Origin: Gerris lacustris
Taxonomy: Eukaryota; Arthropoda; Insecta; Hemiptera; Gerridae
NCBI GenBank assembly: GCA_951217055.1
Contig: OX578279.1
Coordinates: 76,771,631 to 76,835,630, forward strand
Reading direction: 5' to 3'
DNA: 64,000 bases
Both the position numbers and the translations under genes were made by a program. Below the pieces are notes generated by a model. That model made no database searches and was not told the origin of the DNA. It saw only the letters and a program-made list of their open reading frames with translations. This document shows, piece after piece, positions 46,515 through 57,654 of this stretch. Numbering within the stretch: the stretch's first letter is position 1; every line of letters starts with the position of its first letter.

Positions 46515-46705
46515 CGTTCCGAGACAACTCAGACAAACTTCCTTCTATTTTCCATTTATTAGTTTTCGTAGGTACATTTAATTAATTAATATTAAACATT
46601 TTATCAAAATAACTTCTCCACCGCCAACCAACGTGTATATCCATCAAATTCTCAAAATCGAATTTACGTGTTATCACAATACTTTCTCTTTATAAGAGAA
46701 AGTAA
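46515..46705 (-). mobile_element. R1 copy 6, internally deleted
   Basis: It has both R1 ends (TTCCGAGACAACTCAGACAA and TACTTTCTCTTTATAAGAGA) but only about 190 bp in total. The central half, including the B box, is lost. Confidence 0.75.
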
Positions 46706-46838
46706 GAATGATCGCACATTCAAAAGACTACATCTTTTATACACATGCAATATTTTCAAATAGTGTTTCTACGCTTTAAACATGTAAATTAATTGATATT
46801 CGACGTTGTGATTCAAATGAACTCCTATATGCATTCAC

Positions 46839-47188
46839 CAAAGCCATGTCAATACTCAAGCAAGAAATCAAAGCCACATCATCAAGTAAGAAATCAAAGC
46901 CACGTCATCAAGTAAGAAATCAAAGCCACATCATCAAGTAAGAAATCAAAGCCACATCATCAAGTAAGAAATCAAAGCCACATCATCAAGTAAGAAATCA
47001 AAGCCACATCATCAAGTAAGAAATCAAAGCCACATCATCAAGTAAGAAATCAAAGCCACATCATCAAGTAAGAAATCAAAGCCACATCATCAAGTAAGAA
47101 ATCAAAGCCACATCATCAAGTAAGAAATCAAAGCCATATCATCAAGCAAGAAATTAAAGCCACATCATCAAGCAAGAAATCAAAGCCC
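46839..47188. repeat. 26-bp tandem array, about 13 units
   Basis: The unit AAGAAATCAAAGCCACATCA+TCAAGT repeats at 26-base steps (46921 to 46947). Edge units are diverged (CATGTC, CATATC, AGCAAG). 26 is not a multiple of 3 and the array lies in the intron, so it is non-coding. Confidence 0.93.
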
Positions 47189-47506
47189 ACCCTGGGGCAT
47201 GGAACATAATTATGATTTTTTTTATCTTTATCTGAAGGTTAGGCATGTATACTCTTTACTATATCTGGTTATAGTTGTTTCTTTATTTCTTTAAGGTTAA
47301 CCAGGTGGTAGTTAATATTAGTGTTCTATTATTAAGTCAAATAACATCTTAATATCAGCTCATGGTTGAATTTCGCTTGTGATCAACTTTAATATTTGTA
47401 GAAGGCTACAGCCTGTAAGAGGAAGACTGTGGTAAATCGAGTTAAAGCCTGCGAATCTGCATAATTTTCTATTACCGCTTCTATTTCAATTCTCCCCTTT
47501 GTCTAG

Positions 47507-47609
47507 GAAGAAAGATTTCCCCAGTGTGCTGCCTTCAACCCACCCTGGGGATATTTGGCCCGTCTGGCCTCCCGAGAGTATAAACTGGGGCCAGTTCCAA
47601 TTCGGTCGG
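47507..47609 (+). CDS. Second recognised coding exon of the gene
   Basis: It follows a strong acceptor (CAATTCTCCCCTTTGTCTAG) and begins G-AAG-AAA-GAT. The single G completes the codon opened by the 33991 donor (AT|G). The frame gives KKDFPSVLPSTHPGD and IWPVWPPESINWGQFQFGR, rich in Trp and Pro like the end of the preceding exon. At 47610 GTGGGT can act as a donor, leaving the frame at a codon boundary. If it is not used, translation stops at TGA 47625-47627 after five more residues. The 0-phase frame (EERFPQCAAF...) is also open here, so phase is supported mainly by the match to the 33991 donor. Confidence 0.6.
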
Positions 47610-47672
47610 GTGGGTTGGCATCAGTGATAGGAACGGGACCCGGTTGAAACACACGGTTGAATTTTAGCGCAG
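47610..47672 (+). other. Candidate 63-base intron, in frame and stop-containing
   Basis: Donor GTGGGT and acceptor TTTTAGCGCAG bound 63 bases. The length is a multiple of 3 and TGA at 47625 is in frame, so retention truncates the protein and removal joins FQFGR to YVMLGRSRSG without shifting. TTGAA-type branch candidates lie 15-25 bases before the acceptor. The pyrimidine tract is weak. Confidence 0.45.
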
Positions 47673-47915
47673 TATGTTATGTTGGGCCGTAGCCGAAGCG
47701 GTAGCGCGAGCAGTGTCCGGTGCGGCTGTCAATATTACCAGTCGACGGACCCGCTGCCGGAACGTCGTTCGTTAATCGGCACGCCGCCGCTAGTCCGTAC
47801 CAGCTTGACCACTCTGGGTCCTGGAAGCAGTTTGACCACCCTGGGTACCGCTCCACCGGCCATGGCGTCTGTATCAGTCCATAGACAATACCTGTGTGTA
47901 GCCTCAGCCTTCTAA
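47673..47915 (+). CDS. Third coding exon, C-terminal segment
   Basis: 80 codons plus TAA follow in phase 0 after the small intron. The sequence is visibly GC- and CpG-rich, unlike the intron and 3' flank. The product is Ser/Arg-rich at first (MLGRSRSGSASSVRCG), then QYYQSTDPLPERRS, then a short internal repeat (SLTTLGPGSSLTTLGT). If the spliced frame is right, this is the C terminus of a protein of about 571 residues. Alternatively translation could begin at the ATG 47679 in a separate small transcript. TATAAA at 47579 could serve as a promoter for such a transcript, though no well-placed initiator is seen. Confidence 0.5.
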   Translation, partial: YVMLGRSRSGSASSVRCGCQYYQSTDPLPERRSLIGTPPLVRTSLTTLGPGSSLTTLGTAPPAMASVSVHRQYLCVASAF

Positions 47916-48540
47916 CTGCTGTTAAAGCATAATAACATCTGTTTATTTCTCATATGTGTCGTCTCTTTGTCTCACATAAATGTTCTGTCTGAAAACCTCT
48001 AACACACATATCACTCCAATGAAACCTAGCAACAAATTCCTTTAACCCAAATATTACCGCACCTGCCAGTCCACTCATGAGCACGTCCAATAAGGATTAT
48101 GTTCCCATAAAAGAACATTTTAGGAACTAAATTATAGAAAAGCGAGAACTGCTCAATACTACAGAAGATAAAGAAGACAGATATAAATGTAAAAAAAATG
48201 AAAAATATAATAATTTTCAAAAGACTAAAATTTGAACATTAAAAAATAGAATACACAAGATTACTTCTAACAAAGCACTCAAGACGTTTTTAAAAGTATA
48301 TAAAAATGTTTTAAGTAGTTAGACTAGGTTATAGATTTAGTAAAAAGGGGGCTGCTCTCAGCTAGATTTAAATTCACGGAAGGTCGTAGAACCTAAAATG
48401 AGTCAAGGATAAGTAAATTTAAATTTGGATCTCTCTCGAGTCTAGATCTTTTCTTCACTGAGAAGTGAGAAGCAAATTTAAAAGACAAGTATAATAATAA
48501 AATTATGATTGAATGACACTTCTACTGAGAACACTTCTTA
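47916..48540 (+). other. Probable 3' untranslated/flanking sequence
   Basis: AT content rises abruptly after the stop codon. No repeat or further coding segment was recognised. Confidence 0.4.
48496..48501 (+). terminator. First canonical AATAAA after the gene
   Basis: This is the first AATAAA hexamer I find downstream of the TAA at 47913-47915, giving a 3' leader of about 600 bases. In AT-rich DNA the motif is frequent by chance. Confidence 0.25.
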
Positions 48541-48650
48541 TGATTGATCGACTCAATATTTAAATTGAGTTTATGATTGATTGACTCAATATTTAAATTG
48601 AGTTTATGATTGATTGACTCAATATTTAAATTGAGTTTATGATTGAAGAA
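48541..48650. repeat. 33-bp tandem repeat, about 3 units
   Basis: The unit TATGATTGATTGACTCAATA+TTTAAATTGAGTT is repeated three times. Each contains ACTCAATATTTAAATTGAGT, an imperfect palindrome. Confidence 0.88.
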
Positions 48651-48728
48651 AAAGTTCATTTATAAGCTAGAGGAAATTTATGATGGAAAAATAGCTAGAC
48701 CTTAAAATAAAAAGTAGAGAGGAATTTA

Positions 48729-49130
48729 GGGTACTTCTTTAGATTGTTACTCCCCTATGTTGTTTAAGAATATAAATACGTTTAACTAAATAACTGTAAA
48801 GAAAAAGGGGTGTTTAGTGCAATGTACTTTTGGACAAAGGAATATCACACTTCTGTTTATATAAGGGGAGTAACAGTCTAAAGAAGAACATCCCATACAC
48901 CTTCTTTAGATTGTTACTCCCCTTTGTTGTTTAAGAATATAAATGAGTTTAACTAAATAACTGTAAAGAAAAAGGGATGTTTAGTGCAATGTACTTTTGG
49001 ACAAAGGAATATCACACTTCTGTTTTTACAAGGGGAGTAACAGTCTAAAGAAGAACGTCCCATACACCTTCTTTAGATTGTTACTGCCCTCTATTTTTTT
49101 ATAAGGGGAGTAACAATCTAAAGAAGTGCC
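48729..49130. mobile_element. R4 MITE, tandem double copy
   Basis: Two R4 units share one junction. Starts GTACTTCTTTAGATTGTTAC (48730) and CACCTTCTTTAGATTGTTAC (48899) each precede the same core (GGACAAAGGAATATCACACT). The last end is TAACAATCTAAAGAAGTGCC. The cores are nearly identical, so duplication was recent. Confidence 0.85.
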
Positions 49131-49545
49131 GAATTTAGTAATAACGATTGAATAAATTAAGGAATTTATTAATAATAATAATAATTATAGACGCACATTC
49201 ATTTTAATTTAAAGTACAACTATGTATGTAGTTATATTTGTAAGTATTGAACATGTATGCAGAGCTAATATTCTTGCAATTTTGATTACAATTTACGTCT
49301 ATAAAATTAAATGGGAACAATTTGGTTATTATGTATGTAGTTAGGGTAAATTCTATATTATCAATTTAAAAAAGATTTAACTTTTTAGAAATATATTGTG
49401 ATAAACATATAATCAACAAATGTATTGATGGACATTCTTGGCTTCATGTACTCGATTCTCGAGTAGATATTGGAAGAAAAGTGTATTAGGCTTACATTGA
49501 GTAATTATTTAGTTTTCACTTATTTCTAAATTTTCTTTAAAGGAA
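49131..49545. other. AT-rich spacer
   Basis: No feature recognised. Confidence 0.4.
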
Positions 49546-49551
49546 AAAGAA

Positions 49552-49970
49552 TCGGTCCAAGACAACTCAGACAAACTTTCTCATATATGAGTTCATTATT
49601 ACTTCAGTGTTTTTCCATTTATTAGTTTTTGTTAGTACGTTTAATTATTATTGAAAATTTGATCAAAATGTATCATAAAAATAACTTCTCCTCCGCGTTT
49701 AAAGCTATTGAAATTGTCCGTGTTTAAAGTTATTTTCTCAGGAACTAAATTGATCCTGGGAAAACAGCTTTTTATTTCGTATTTAAATGGACTACATTTT
49801 AGAATTTTTTTCGGAAACGTTTTCGAGAATAATTTTTTCACGTTATTCAGAGTTTTTGGGGGGTTGGCGCCCCCAAATTAGGAGCTTAAATTTATTTCTG
49901 GCCTACGCCTCGAGGTATGATTTTTCTGATTATGCCAAATTTCGTCAAACTCAGTATTGGCTGTAATTAA
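49552..49970 (-). mobile_element. R1 copy 7, truncated
   Basis: It matches from GTCCAAGACAACTCAGACAA to ATTATGCCAAATTTCGTCAA. The GAGAAAGT palindromic end and the B-box segment are absent. Confidence 0.75.
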
Positions 49971-50082
49971 GACAACTGAAATCAGCATCTTGCGACTGTA
50001 ATTGTACAGTAGCAAGACTGGTGACATTTAGTTTAGAAATTTTCAAAACTTATAAAATAAGTGATGTAGAGATTTCAAAACA

Positions 50083-50706
50083 AGTAAGGCGCGCTTCACG
50101 TAAGTACGTGGGGCGATAATCGCCGGTTTCTGTACATTAAAGTTTAAATTATTAAGTGTAATATAATTACACTAATTCTAATAGTAATATTCTTTTTCTA
50201 CTCTTCAAGACCTTTAAATTGATGTATAACCTGTTATGGTAACTAAAACAATGATTAGTAACCCACCATATTGGCCGCTATCTTGAAAATTTTAATAATT
50301 GCATATTCTTTTTCTACACTTCAAGACCTTGAAGTTGATGTATAACATGTCATAGTTACTAAGAACTTTTTTTAGTCGCCCGCCATCTTGAAAATATTAC
50401 GTGTGAAATTTTAATAGTTGCATATTCTTTTTCTTCATTTCAAGACCTTTAAATTGATATATAACATGTCATGGTGACTAAAAACTTTTTTTTTAGTCGC
50501 CCGCCATATTGGCCGCCTTGTTAAAAATATTAAGTGTGAAAAATCCAAAATGTGTCCAGTTGTCCCAAATGCCGAGATGCACCCGTGTGCCGAATTTCAT
50601 GTTCCTAGCTATAGTAGTTTATGAATTGAAGCAAGCAACGGACAAACACAGACAGACAGACAGAGCCGTTATATAAGGTTTCTTTTTGTACTTTGTACAG
50701 AAACCT
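50083..50706 (+). mobile_element. R5 element, longest copy
   Basis: AAGTAAGGCGCGCTTCACGT, GGGCGATAATCGCCGGTTTC, then three imperfect internal repeats of TATTCTTTTTCTAC...TTCAAGACCTT...CGCCCGCCAT. CCGAATTTCATGTTCCTAGC, (CAGA)n and TACAGAAACCTA follow. There is no ORF. GGCGATAATCGCC is a near-perfect palindrome. Confidence 0.82.
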
Positions 50707-51195
50707 ACAAATATATGAGTTGTCAGTTCGCAAATTATAAACTCTTTTTTTCATAGTTAAGCGACTTAAAGTCAGTATAACGTGACCGGATTATTTTTAA
50801 GAGAAAGCAGATCATAGATCAGAGGTCATAGTTCACTTGACTAACTCATTATAATCTAGCCGACATTAAATGTAGGAGCCAACATGAAGAGGAAATTAGA
50901 GACAGAGAATTACTTCCTTAAAACTCTGCCAGGATTTTAGTTCTATTGTTATAAATTATGTGCAATATTAGTTCAAATAATAACTACCTTATTACAGCAA
51001 GATAAGGTAATAATAAACCTGGCAATATAGAAAGGAATCGCCATTTTTATGACAGTCTCGAAAAGGTAGGGGCATTCTTTCTTCACAGAATTCTGACCCC
51101 TGAAATCAGTAATTTGGATTTTTTAAATTTTTTCTTGTAAACTTCAACATAAAATATTGCGTGAAACACCAATCAAATATTAAATTTATAACATT
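50707..51195. other. Spacer
   Basis: No feature recognised. Confidence 0.35.
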
Positions 51196-51224
51196 TTATA
51201 GTATGGTCAATCTGTCGTGATAAA

Positions 51225-51847
51225 AGGCTGTCTGCGGAAAAAATTCGAGGCTGATTTTTTTTTTTGCGTGGATCGCTTGAGACTCATGAGAAAAGCTTAA
51301 CTTTGCGGGAACGTCCGGAAAGTGGAAGTACGGGGTACAAAAATCAAAATAGTGTATACCCTTCATGATGCATGTCGTTGGAATGGTCTTTAAGAGTACA
51401 GTAATAGTTGTTATATACACTTTTGTCATATTTTCATTTATGAAAGGGATAAAACGGAAAAACAGGGGAAAATAGTGTTAGTTAAAAATTAAAAATATTA
51501 CTATTTTTGATCCGTTATGAATGAAAATTGGTATACGTGCTTTATTTGAAGTCAGAAACACGATTATGAAATTATTTGAGTAAATTTAATACTTTAGGTG
51601 CAAATGGTACCGGGGTACATTTTACCCCCCTCTTAAAAGAAGAAATGACAAAAGTGGTCATAACAACAATTACTGTTCTCTTAAAGAGTTTTGCAACGAC
51701 ATGTACCTTGAAGGTTATATACTATTTTGACTTTTGTACTCCGTACTTCCACTTTCCGGACGTTCCCGAAAAGTTGGAGTTAAGCTTTTCTCATGTGTCC
51801 CAAGCGAGTCACGCAAAAAAGAAATCAGCTTCGATTTTTTCCCGCAT
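51225..51847. mobile_element. Foldback element with about 210-bp arms
   Basis: The left arm (51225-51435) and right arm (51637-51847) are inverted copies. AAGTGGAAGTACGGGGTACA pairs with TGTACTCCGTACTTCCACTT. TTTAAGAGTACAGTAATAGT pairs with ATTACTGTTCTCTTAAAGAG. A related single arm occurs at 17.28-17.40 kb. ORFs of 77 and 92 codons, one on each strand, lie in the arms and mirror each other. Confidence 0.82.
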
Positions 51848-52145
51848 AAATTAACAGATGAGACATTATGAGAAATGTTTCACACTAATGATTACATCGA
51901 GTTAGTATGCAAAGTAGCTGATCTCTCTGTCCTTTATTGACTTATTAATTAAGTCAATGTAAGGCAAAGGTTGAACCCCTATTATTGGGTCTTAAAAAAC
52001 AAAAAAGAAACACTTAACCAAAAACACTTAACAAGCTAATTTATAATGAGCTTGTACAATTGATCAGTTACCCGATGCACTTAAGTGGTCGGATCGGGTC
52101 TATATGTAATATAGTAGCAGCAATTGCTTTTAAAATATAGAGATC
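51848..52145. other. Spacer
   Basis: No feature recognised. Confidence 0.35.
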
Positions 52146-52149
52146 AGTT

Positions 52150-52365
52150 TTGCATTTGGGTACGGAGCTAGGGCATTGGGAGCTCCCTCGTAAGAACTTT
52201 TTTGGGGCCCCTCGCCAAGGAAAATTAATGAGCAAAATAAAGGTCCCCCTTCGATATTAGTACAAGATATTGTTATTTTTTTTTTTTTTTTTTGTTTTGT
52301 TTTGGGTTTGGGGGCCCCTGAAATGGGAGGCCCGCCCGCAATGCCGGCCCATACTTACGCCACTG
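52150..52365. mobile_element. Decayed relative of the 14.6 kb hAT-type MITE
   Basis: The right end TACTTACGCCACTG and the GGGCCCC...CCCGCCCGCAATGC interior match the 14.6 kb element. The left end is degraded (GGTACGGAGCTAGGGCATTG). Confidence 0.7.
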
Positions 52366-53090
52366 TAGAAACGATTCATTTTATAGAAAGATAACAGCTG
52401 TTATTTTCTCTTTCGCAGATATAATATATTTTCATGTTTCTTTACCTGAGAATAAGGTTAGTTTAATGTGTAACCTAGTAAATATAACAGATAAGATAAA
52501 AATAAACGAATGCAGAGAATCAGCTTGACAATAATAAACAAAGAATTTATTCTCTCTTTACGGATCTCTTTTAGTAAAAATACTCGCCCCTTACATTACA
52601 ATTTTTAACTCTACTTATATTTAATTTTAAAATAATGTTAAAAGTGAAGTAAAACTTGTGGAATCTTTAATATCATAATGTTGTTTAATACTTTAATACT
52701 TAAGAAACATAAAATTTAAATTGATCATTATTTTGGTGATAAATTAATTGTTTAAAACATGACCTCTTTAAGTCCAATTTATCATCAATTATTAGTTAAT
52801 AAAAAAATTTGGATCATCAGCCAGAGGAAACATAAATTTAAAATCAGGTTTGGTAAATAATTTCTGTAATTAATTTTTCTTTTATTACTTTTAAGTTAGT
52901 TTAGAGATATTACATGCTTCTCTGATGTTCACCGCTAACTATGCTTCCAGCATTGGAAGCGAAACAGCAGGACCTACACCTATTAAGACACGATACCATT
53001 GGAACACTTCATACTTCATTATATGACATAAAACACGGTATATTGTTATAAGTTATAAGTAACCTAATTATGAAGATTGGTTACCATAAA
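52366..53090. other. AT-rich spacer
   Basis: No feature recognised. Confidence 0.4.
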
Positions 53091-53094
53091 TTAC

Positions 53095-53995
53095 TCGGGG
53101 AACACCTCAGAGTAAGGAAGCGGTAGAGGGAACAATGCTATAGAATCTGGGTCTAAAAGTGGTTCATTATACTACCCCCTGGTACTAACACTTTCAAGTG
53201 GCAGTTTGGTGAAACAGTATCGTTATCTCGATAAAAACTTGAAATTTATCTGATATCAGCTGATAAGAATAAGTGTTATTTTCTTACGACATTTAATATT
53301 TTTATTTTTAATACAGTTCTTTATAAATATGTACTTTAATGTTTGTTGTTAACCTTATTAATTATCTAAAGGTAGTAACGTCGTTAATAAACGTGTAACA
53401 GTTCCTAGATAACCAATAGCAATCTTCTTTGAGTGGGGTATCAAATAAATGCTACTGATAAGGATTTGTTGACAAGCGTCTGAGGGGAAGGAAGGACAAG
53501 GAATTAGGGTTGGGACTTCGATTCCGATATATCGAAAATATCGATATATCGGACCAAAAAATATCGATAATTTATATCGATATTGATCTTTTGATATATC
53601 GGCAACATCGATATTTTTTAAAAATATCGAAAATCGGAAGGCGGTGACCTTTTTTTCACTTTTCTAATGTTCAGCAGGGGAAAAATTGGCCGGGCGACCT
53701 TTTTTTTTTTTTTTTGCTCATCAGTAGAAAAAACTATCGATATTGTCTTTCGATATTTTCACTAATATCGATGTTGAACCACTCGATGTCGATATATCGA
53801 AAATATCGATATTTTCTTTCGATATCCCAACCCTACAAGGAAATAGACCAAGAAGACAAGGACCAGTGACCACGTGATCACTTTAGTTCGGATTGAGCTC
53901 GCTTGGGAGGTTTAGTATAGGGGGGCAGCATAATGAACCACTTTTCAAATCGCATTGTTCCCTCTACCCCTTCCTTGCTCTGAGGGGAACACCAA
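53095..53995. mobile_element. TIR element of about 890 bp hosting a nested hAT MITE
   Basis: Arms 53106-53170 and 53915-53984 are inverted copies: CTCAGAGTAAGGAAGCGGTA, AGAGGGAACAATG and AAAGTGGTTCATTAT recur reversed. The interior is AT-rich without an ORF and is interrupted at 53505-53835. Confidence 0.8.
53505..53835. mobile_element. hAT-type MITE rich in ATATCGATAT
   Basis: TIRs are TAGGGTTGGGA / TCCCAACCCTA. The flanks CAAGGAAT (53497-53504) and CAAGGAAA (53836-53843) match at 7 of 8 positions, an eroded 8-base target duplication typical of hAT. The interior is a series of TATCGATATATCG-type palindromes around two poly-T runs. Confidence 0.85.
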
Positions 53996-54600
53996 ACTTT
54001 ATTTTTATTTATTTTACGTGCTCATGAGTTGAATCGTCCATTCACAAAAACCATCCTAGAATTCCTTTGTTTTAAATATAATCATTAATTAGTATACATT
54101 ATTATAGATTAATTAGTAACGCTAAGCAGATATGAAGAGAGGGAAGGCAAGAGAAGATCCAAAAAGTTCTTCTATTTCTACATAATGATCATATTAATAC
54201 CATAACATGTTATATTTATAATAGTATTCGATGCAAAATATAGACATTTTGTACTAATATGACTCATTTAATGGTCTAAATTAAATTACTTATTTAAATT
54301 AGTAGTTACTAAACATATTAGTATGCTTTCATATGAGTAACTGGGACAAAAATTTAAAATTAAGCAGATTTATATTGCAGTCCTGAACTCAACTAGGGTA
54401 AAATCTGAAAGATTCACAAACGTTTATCTATTCCTTTACGTTGACAATTTTACACTTAATTTGTTTTCATCGGCGCTGAATATGACCCTTTTTGAACGAA
54501 TGCAGGCTTCCTACAATAAAGTTCCTCTGGGTGGAAAATGCCATTCTTTATTTCTTTTAAAGCAAATTATTTTAAACACAACTTTTTATAATTGAAATGT
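53996..54600. other. AT-rich spacer
   Basis: No feature recognised. Confidence 0.4.
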
Positions 54601-54607
54601 TCATTGG

Positions 54608-54785
54608 TATATGCTCCATTCCTCTGTGTTTTATACCATACTGTTTCGTAACTTTTAATGTTAAAATGAAGGCTTGCATGAAAGCAAATAAGCTAGTTAT
54701 ACCTCCATTCCTCCGTGTTTTGTACCGTACGTTTCGTTATTGTTAAAGTGAAGGCTAGCATGAAACCAAAAGTAAAATCAACATA
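54608..54785. repeat. Diverged tandem duplication, about 95 bp
   Basis: CTCCATTCCTCTGTGTTTTA, ACCATACTGTTTCGTAA...AAGGCTTGCATGAAA is followed by a second version with TCCTCCGTGTTTTGTACCGT and AAGGCTAGCATGAAA. Confidence 0.75.
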
Positions 54786-55061
54786 ATTCCTATTTTCTAT
54801 TCTGTTGAGTATATATTGGTACCTCCCTTCTTTTTATGTTTTTCTTATCAAAATTTATTTTATATTATTTTAATTTAGTTTTTAAAAATGTAACTTTATA
54901 GATAAGGTTAAATCTATCCATCGAAAAATATTTATAATATATTCTTTAAATATGGTTTTTTATTATTTTTTTGTTTAGTGGATTGCTAGGAAGTGTCGAA
55001 AATGAAATCATCTATTATATAAAAGTAAAAAAATAGTAACCAATATAAATTTAAAATTTGG

Positions 55062-55330
55062 AACCGACGGAACGTTGGAACCGATAAAAAATAAGAAATA
55101 AATATAAAAAAAAAACTATTAAATTCCATTAATTAGTTTAAACGTTATAAGCGAACATAATTATTAATTAGTGGAATACTTGAGTTTGTTTACATCTGTC
55201 AAAATACCTCCAAAATTCAAATAAATAAATGAAATAAAATAATGCATATTTCATTTTTTAAAAATGATAATGAGCAGGAGAGGCCACTTTTTTAGATGCC
55301 TCCGAAGTGAGGAAAAGTTCCGAGGTACCC
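55062..55330 (-). mobile_element. Partner copy of the 5S-containing repeat, lacking the 5S part
   Basis: In reverse it matches 58455-58830: CTCGGAACTTTTCCTCACTT, TTTTGACAGATGTAAACAAA and CTAATTAATGGAATTT recur. The 5S-related segment is replaced by GCTCATTATCATTTTT. The 61-codon ORF here is repeat-derived. Confidence 0.7.
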
Positions 55331-55980
55331 CGTACCCGATTTTTTTTAGTCTGAACCCTTTTCTTATTTTGGTTCTTTTTATTAGGTTGGCCTTCTTTTT
55401 TAAGGTTTTGTGTTTTAATAAGATAACAAATTTTAATATTTTCTCTTGAATGCTACATTGCGCCCTCGCATTTGGGCTTCTGCAAGCTTGTGATAATCCT
55501 AATTTAGTTATATTAATAACTAAAATAGAATACCATTTTTTTTAAATAAAATTTAATCATATTTTAAACATATAACTGTTAAACATAATTTAAAAATTAA
55601 ATAATAATTTATTATAAATATCATTTTATGAATCTTGCTAATTACTGCTTGAGAAAGATTTTTTTTTCTTATATATTAGCAAAATATATTTAATGAGAAT
55701 GATATAGAACAAGAATAATGCAAACCTTAATTTATTTTTTATTTTTATGTATTTTTTAGGTGTGTTTATTCTATATATGTTTCATATTATTCTTTTAAAA
55801 TCTACGTTGTTTTTTTTACTTTTGTTTTTTATGTCATTTCATATCTTATACTTCACTATATTATTAGTGTGTTCTCGCATTTAAAGTACACTAACTTTGC
55901 TTTAATACTTTAAGAAATAAACTTAAGAGCTCCTTGTTTAAAAATAGACAGAAAGGAAATACAAACTAAATTTCTATTTC
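55331..55980. other. AT-rich spacer
   Basis: No feature recognised. Confidence 0.4.
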
Positions 55981-55982
55981 CT

Positions 55983-56318
55983 GGCTTATTTTCTGTTTTC
56001 GAGCAATATGGCGGACGACTAAAATAAGAGTTTTAGTAACTATAACAAGTTATACATCAACTTAAAGGTCTTGAAGTGTAGAAAAAGAATATGCAATTAT
56101 TAAAATTTTCAAGATGGCGGCTAGTATGGCGGGTGACTAAACATTGTTTTAGTTACCATAACATGTTATACATCAATTTAAAGGTCTTGAAGAGTAGAAA
56201 AAGAATATTACTATTAAAAATAGTGTAATTATATTACACTTAATAATTTTAACTTTAATGAACAGAAACCGGCGATTATCGCCCCCACGTTCTTACGTGA
56301 AGCGCGCCTTACTTATTC
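55983..56318 (-). mobile_element. R5 copy, reverse
   Basis: AAGGTCTTGAAGTGTAGAAA occurs, and its diverged repeat AAGGTCTTGAAGAGTAGAAA. It ends AACCGGCGATTATCGCCCCC and AAGCGCGCCTTACTT. The (CAGA)n part is absent. Confidence 0.8.
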
Positions 56319-56678
56319 TTATAATTGTCGTTGCAAGCCAACCACTTATACATTTTTGTCCTCCCTCTTTGTAATATGTTTTTTGAGTTCTCCGTTACAC
56401 CCTCATTCCTCATTTTAATATTTTTACCATTATTTTTTTTTACCATACTTCTAATCTTTTTATTTGAATAATTCCTCTCTTCCCTTCTGCATTTTCTCAA
56501 ATCTATCCTGTCTGCTTATAAACTAAATCTGTTTTAGTTAAATTATATTCTATTCACTTCTTTAAATCATACTAACTAATAATAACTTGAAATCTTAACT
56601 ATGTTAGTTCGTAATATTTCTTTGACCTCCTTCTTATAAACACATGCTACCTCTTTTTCATTTCTATTTGCAGAATTC
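56319..56678. other. Spacer
   Basis: The 63-codon minus-strand ORF (56309-56500) overlaps the R5 end and is Lys/Arg/Asn-rich by base composition. Confidence 0.35.
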
Positions 56679-56926
56679 GGTACTTCTTTAGATTGTTGTG
56701 TGCTCCTCTATGTTTTTTTTAAATATAAAAATGACTTTGACTAAGTAACTATTTAGACAAAGGGATGTTTAGTCCAATGTACTTTGGGACAAAGGAATAT
56801 CACACTTCTGTCTTTATAAGGGGAGTAACAGACTAAAGAAGAACATTCCGAACACCTTCTTTAGATTGTTACTCCCCTCTGTTTTTTTTTTTAAAAAAAA
56901 AGAGGAGTAACAATCTAATGAAGTGT
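56679..56926. mobile_element. R4 MITE copy
   Basis: It begins GGTACTTCTTTAGATTGTTG and ends AACAATCTAATGAAGTGTC. The core TTAGTCCAATGTACTTTGGG, ACAAAGGAATATCACACTTC is the closest R4 match to the 97-bp satellite. Confidence 0.85.
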
Positions 56927-57047
56927 CAAATTTAATAATAAGCATACATTTTTACTTCCACAAAAATGTCTCTTTATCTTCTTCTATGTATCTCAGTTCT
57001 CTTCTTCTGTGTCTCTTTCAAAATAGGTCTGCTCACTCTTATTTTAC

Positions 57048-57245
57048 TACATTTTTATTAGCTTGCTTTCTTGTTTGTTTGTTTGTTTGTCCAGTACAAA
57101 TCTTGCAATAAATTTTTAACTAACTTCCCGAGTAGCTAGACATTTGAAACTTTTAGAATAACTCAGAACACGAAGACAATGCACTATTTTAACACTTTTA
57201 GCCATCTTTCAGCAGAATTTAATTAGTTTTCAGCAAATTTTGCTG
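57048..57245 (+). mobile_element. R3 5' fragment
   Basis: TTACTACATTTTTATTAGC to CAGCAAATTTTGCTG. It is truncated there. Confidence 0.8.
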
Positions 57246-57295
57246 AATAATTTATTTATTTCACTTATCTTATAAAGTTTTTAAGTATCTATTTT

Positions 57296-57640
57296 TGTGT
57301 TACCGAAGGTAACGGAAGCTGTGTGATCGTTCTGAAGAATGAAACATTTTTAGGTCTCCGATTTCAAAACTTCCAAGTCAGCAATCCGTTTCAGACATCA
57401 AGGAACATTTTTGGTTCCGTGTCTGTCTGTCGCTAAACTCGTCTGGTTTTATTGAAATTTAGATGGTTGGTCATAATTAGCCCATTATTAGTCCCATATA
57501 AGTTTCTACCTTGTGCGCCCATTTGTTTCTTTCACATGCGCACTAACATACATTTATTTACACCTATATCTTCAAAAGTACTCATACGATTTTTATGAAA
57601 TTTTGATGGTTCGTCAAAAGTAGACCGCAGATAGCCCCAG
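57296..57640 (-). mobile_element. R2 copy, reverse
   Basis: TTACCGAAGGTAACGGAAGC, ATCCGTTTCAGACATCAAGG, (GTCT)n, TAATTAGCCCATTATTAGTC, and CTTTCACATGCGCAC as in the 39.8 kb copy. Confidence 0.78.
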
Positions 57641-57654
57641 ATTAATCAACTTTT

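Noticed and set aside
46839..47188. Regular array that could be mistaken for a CRISPR
   Set aside because: Units abut with no variable spacers, and the window is eukaryotic. The same applies to the 52-, 65- and 97-bp arrays.
47579..47584. TATAAA as a promoter for the GC-rich exon
   Set aside because: The nearest initiator-like TCAGT (47621) is too far, and the sequence is better explained as coding (codons for SINW).
51576..51854. ORFs of 92 (+) and 77 (-) codons with matching translations
   Set aside because: They lie in the two arms of the inverted repeat and encode the same repeat sequence. There is no recognised protein.
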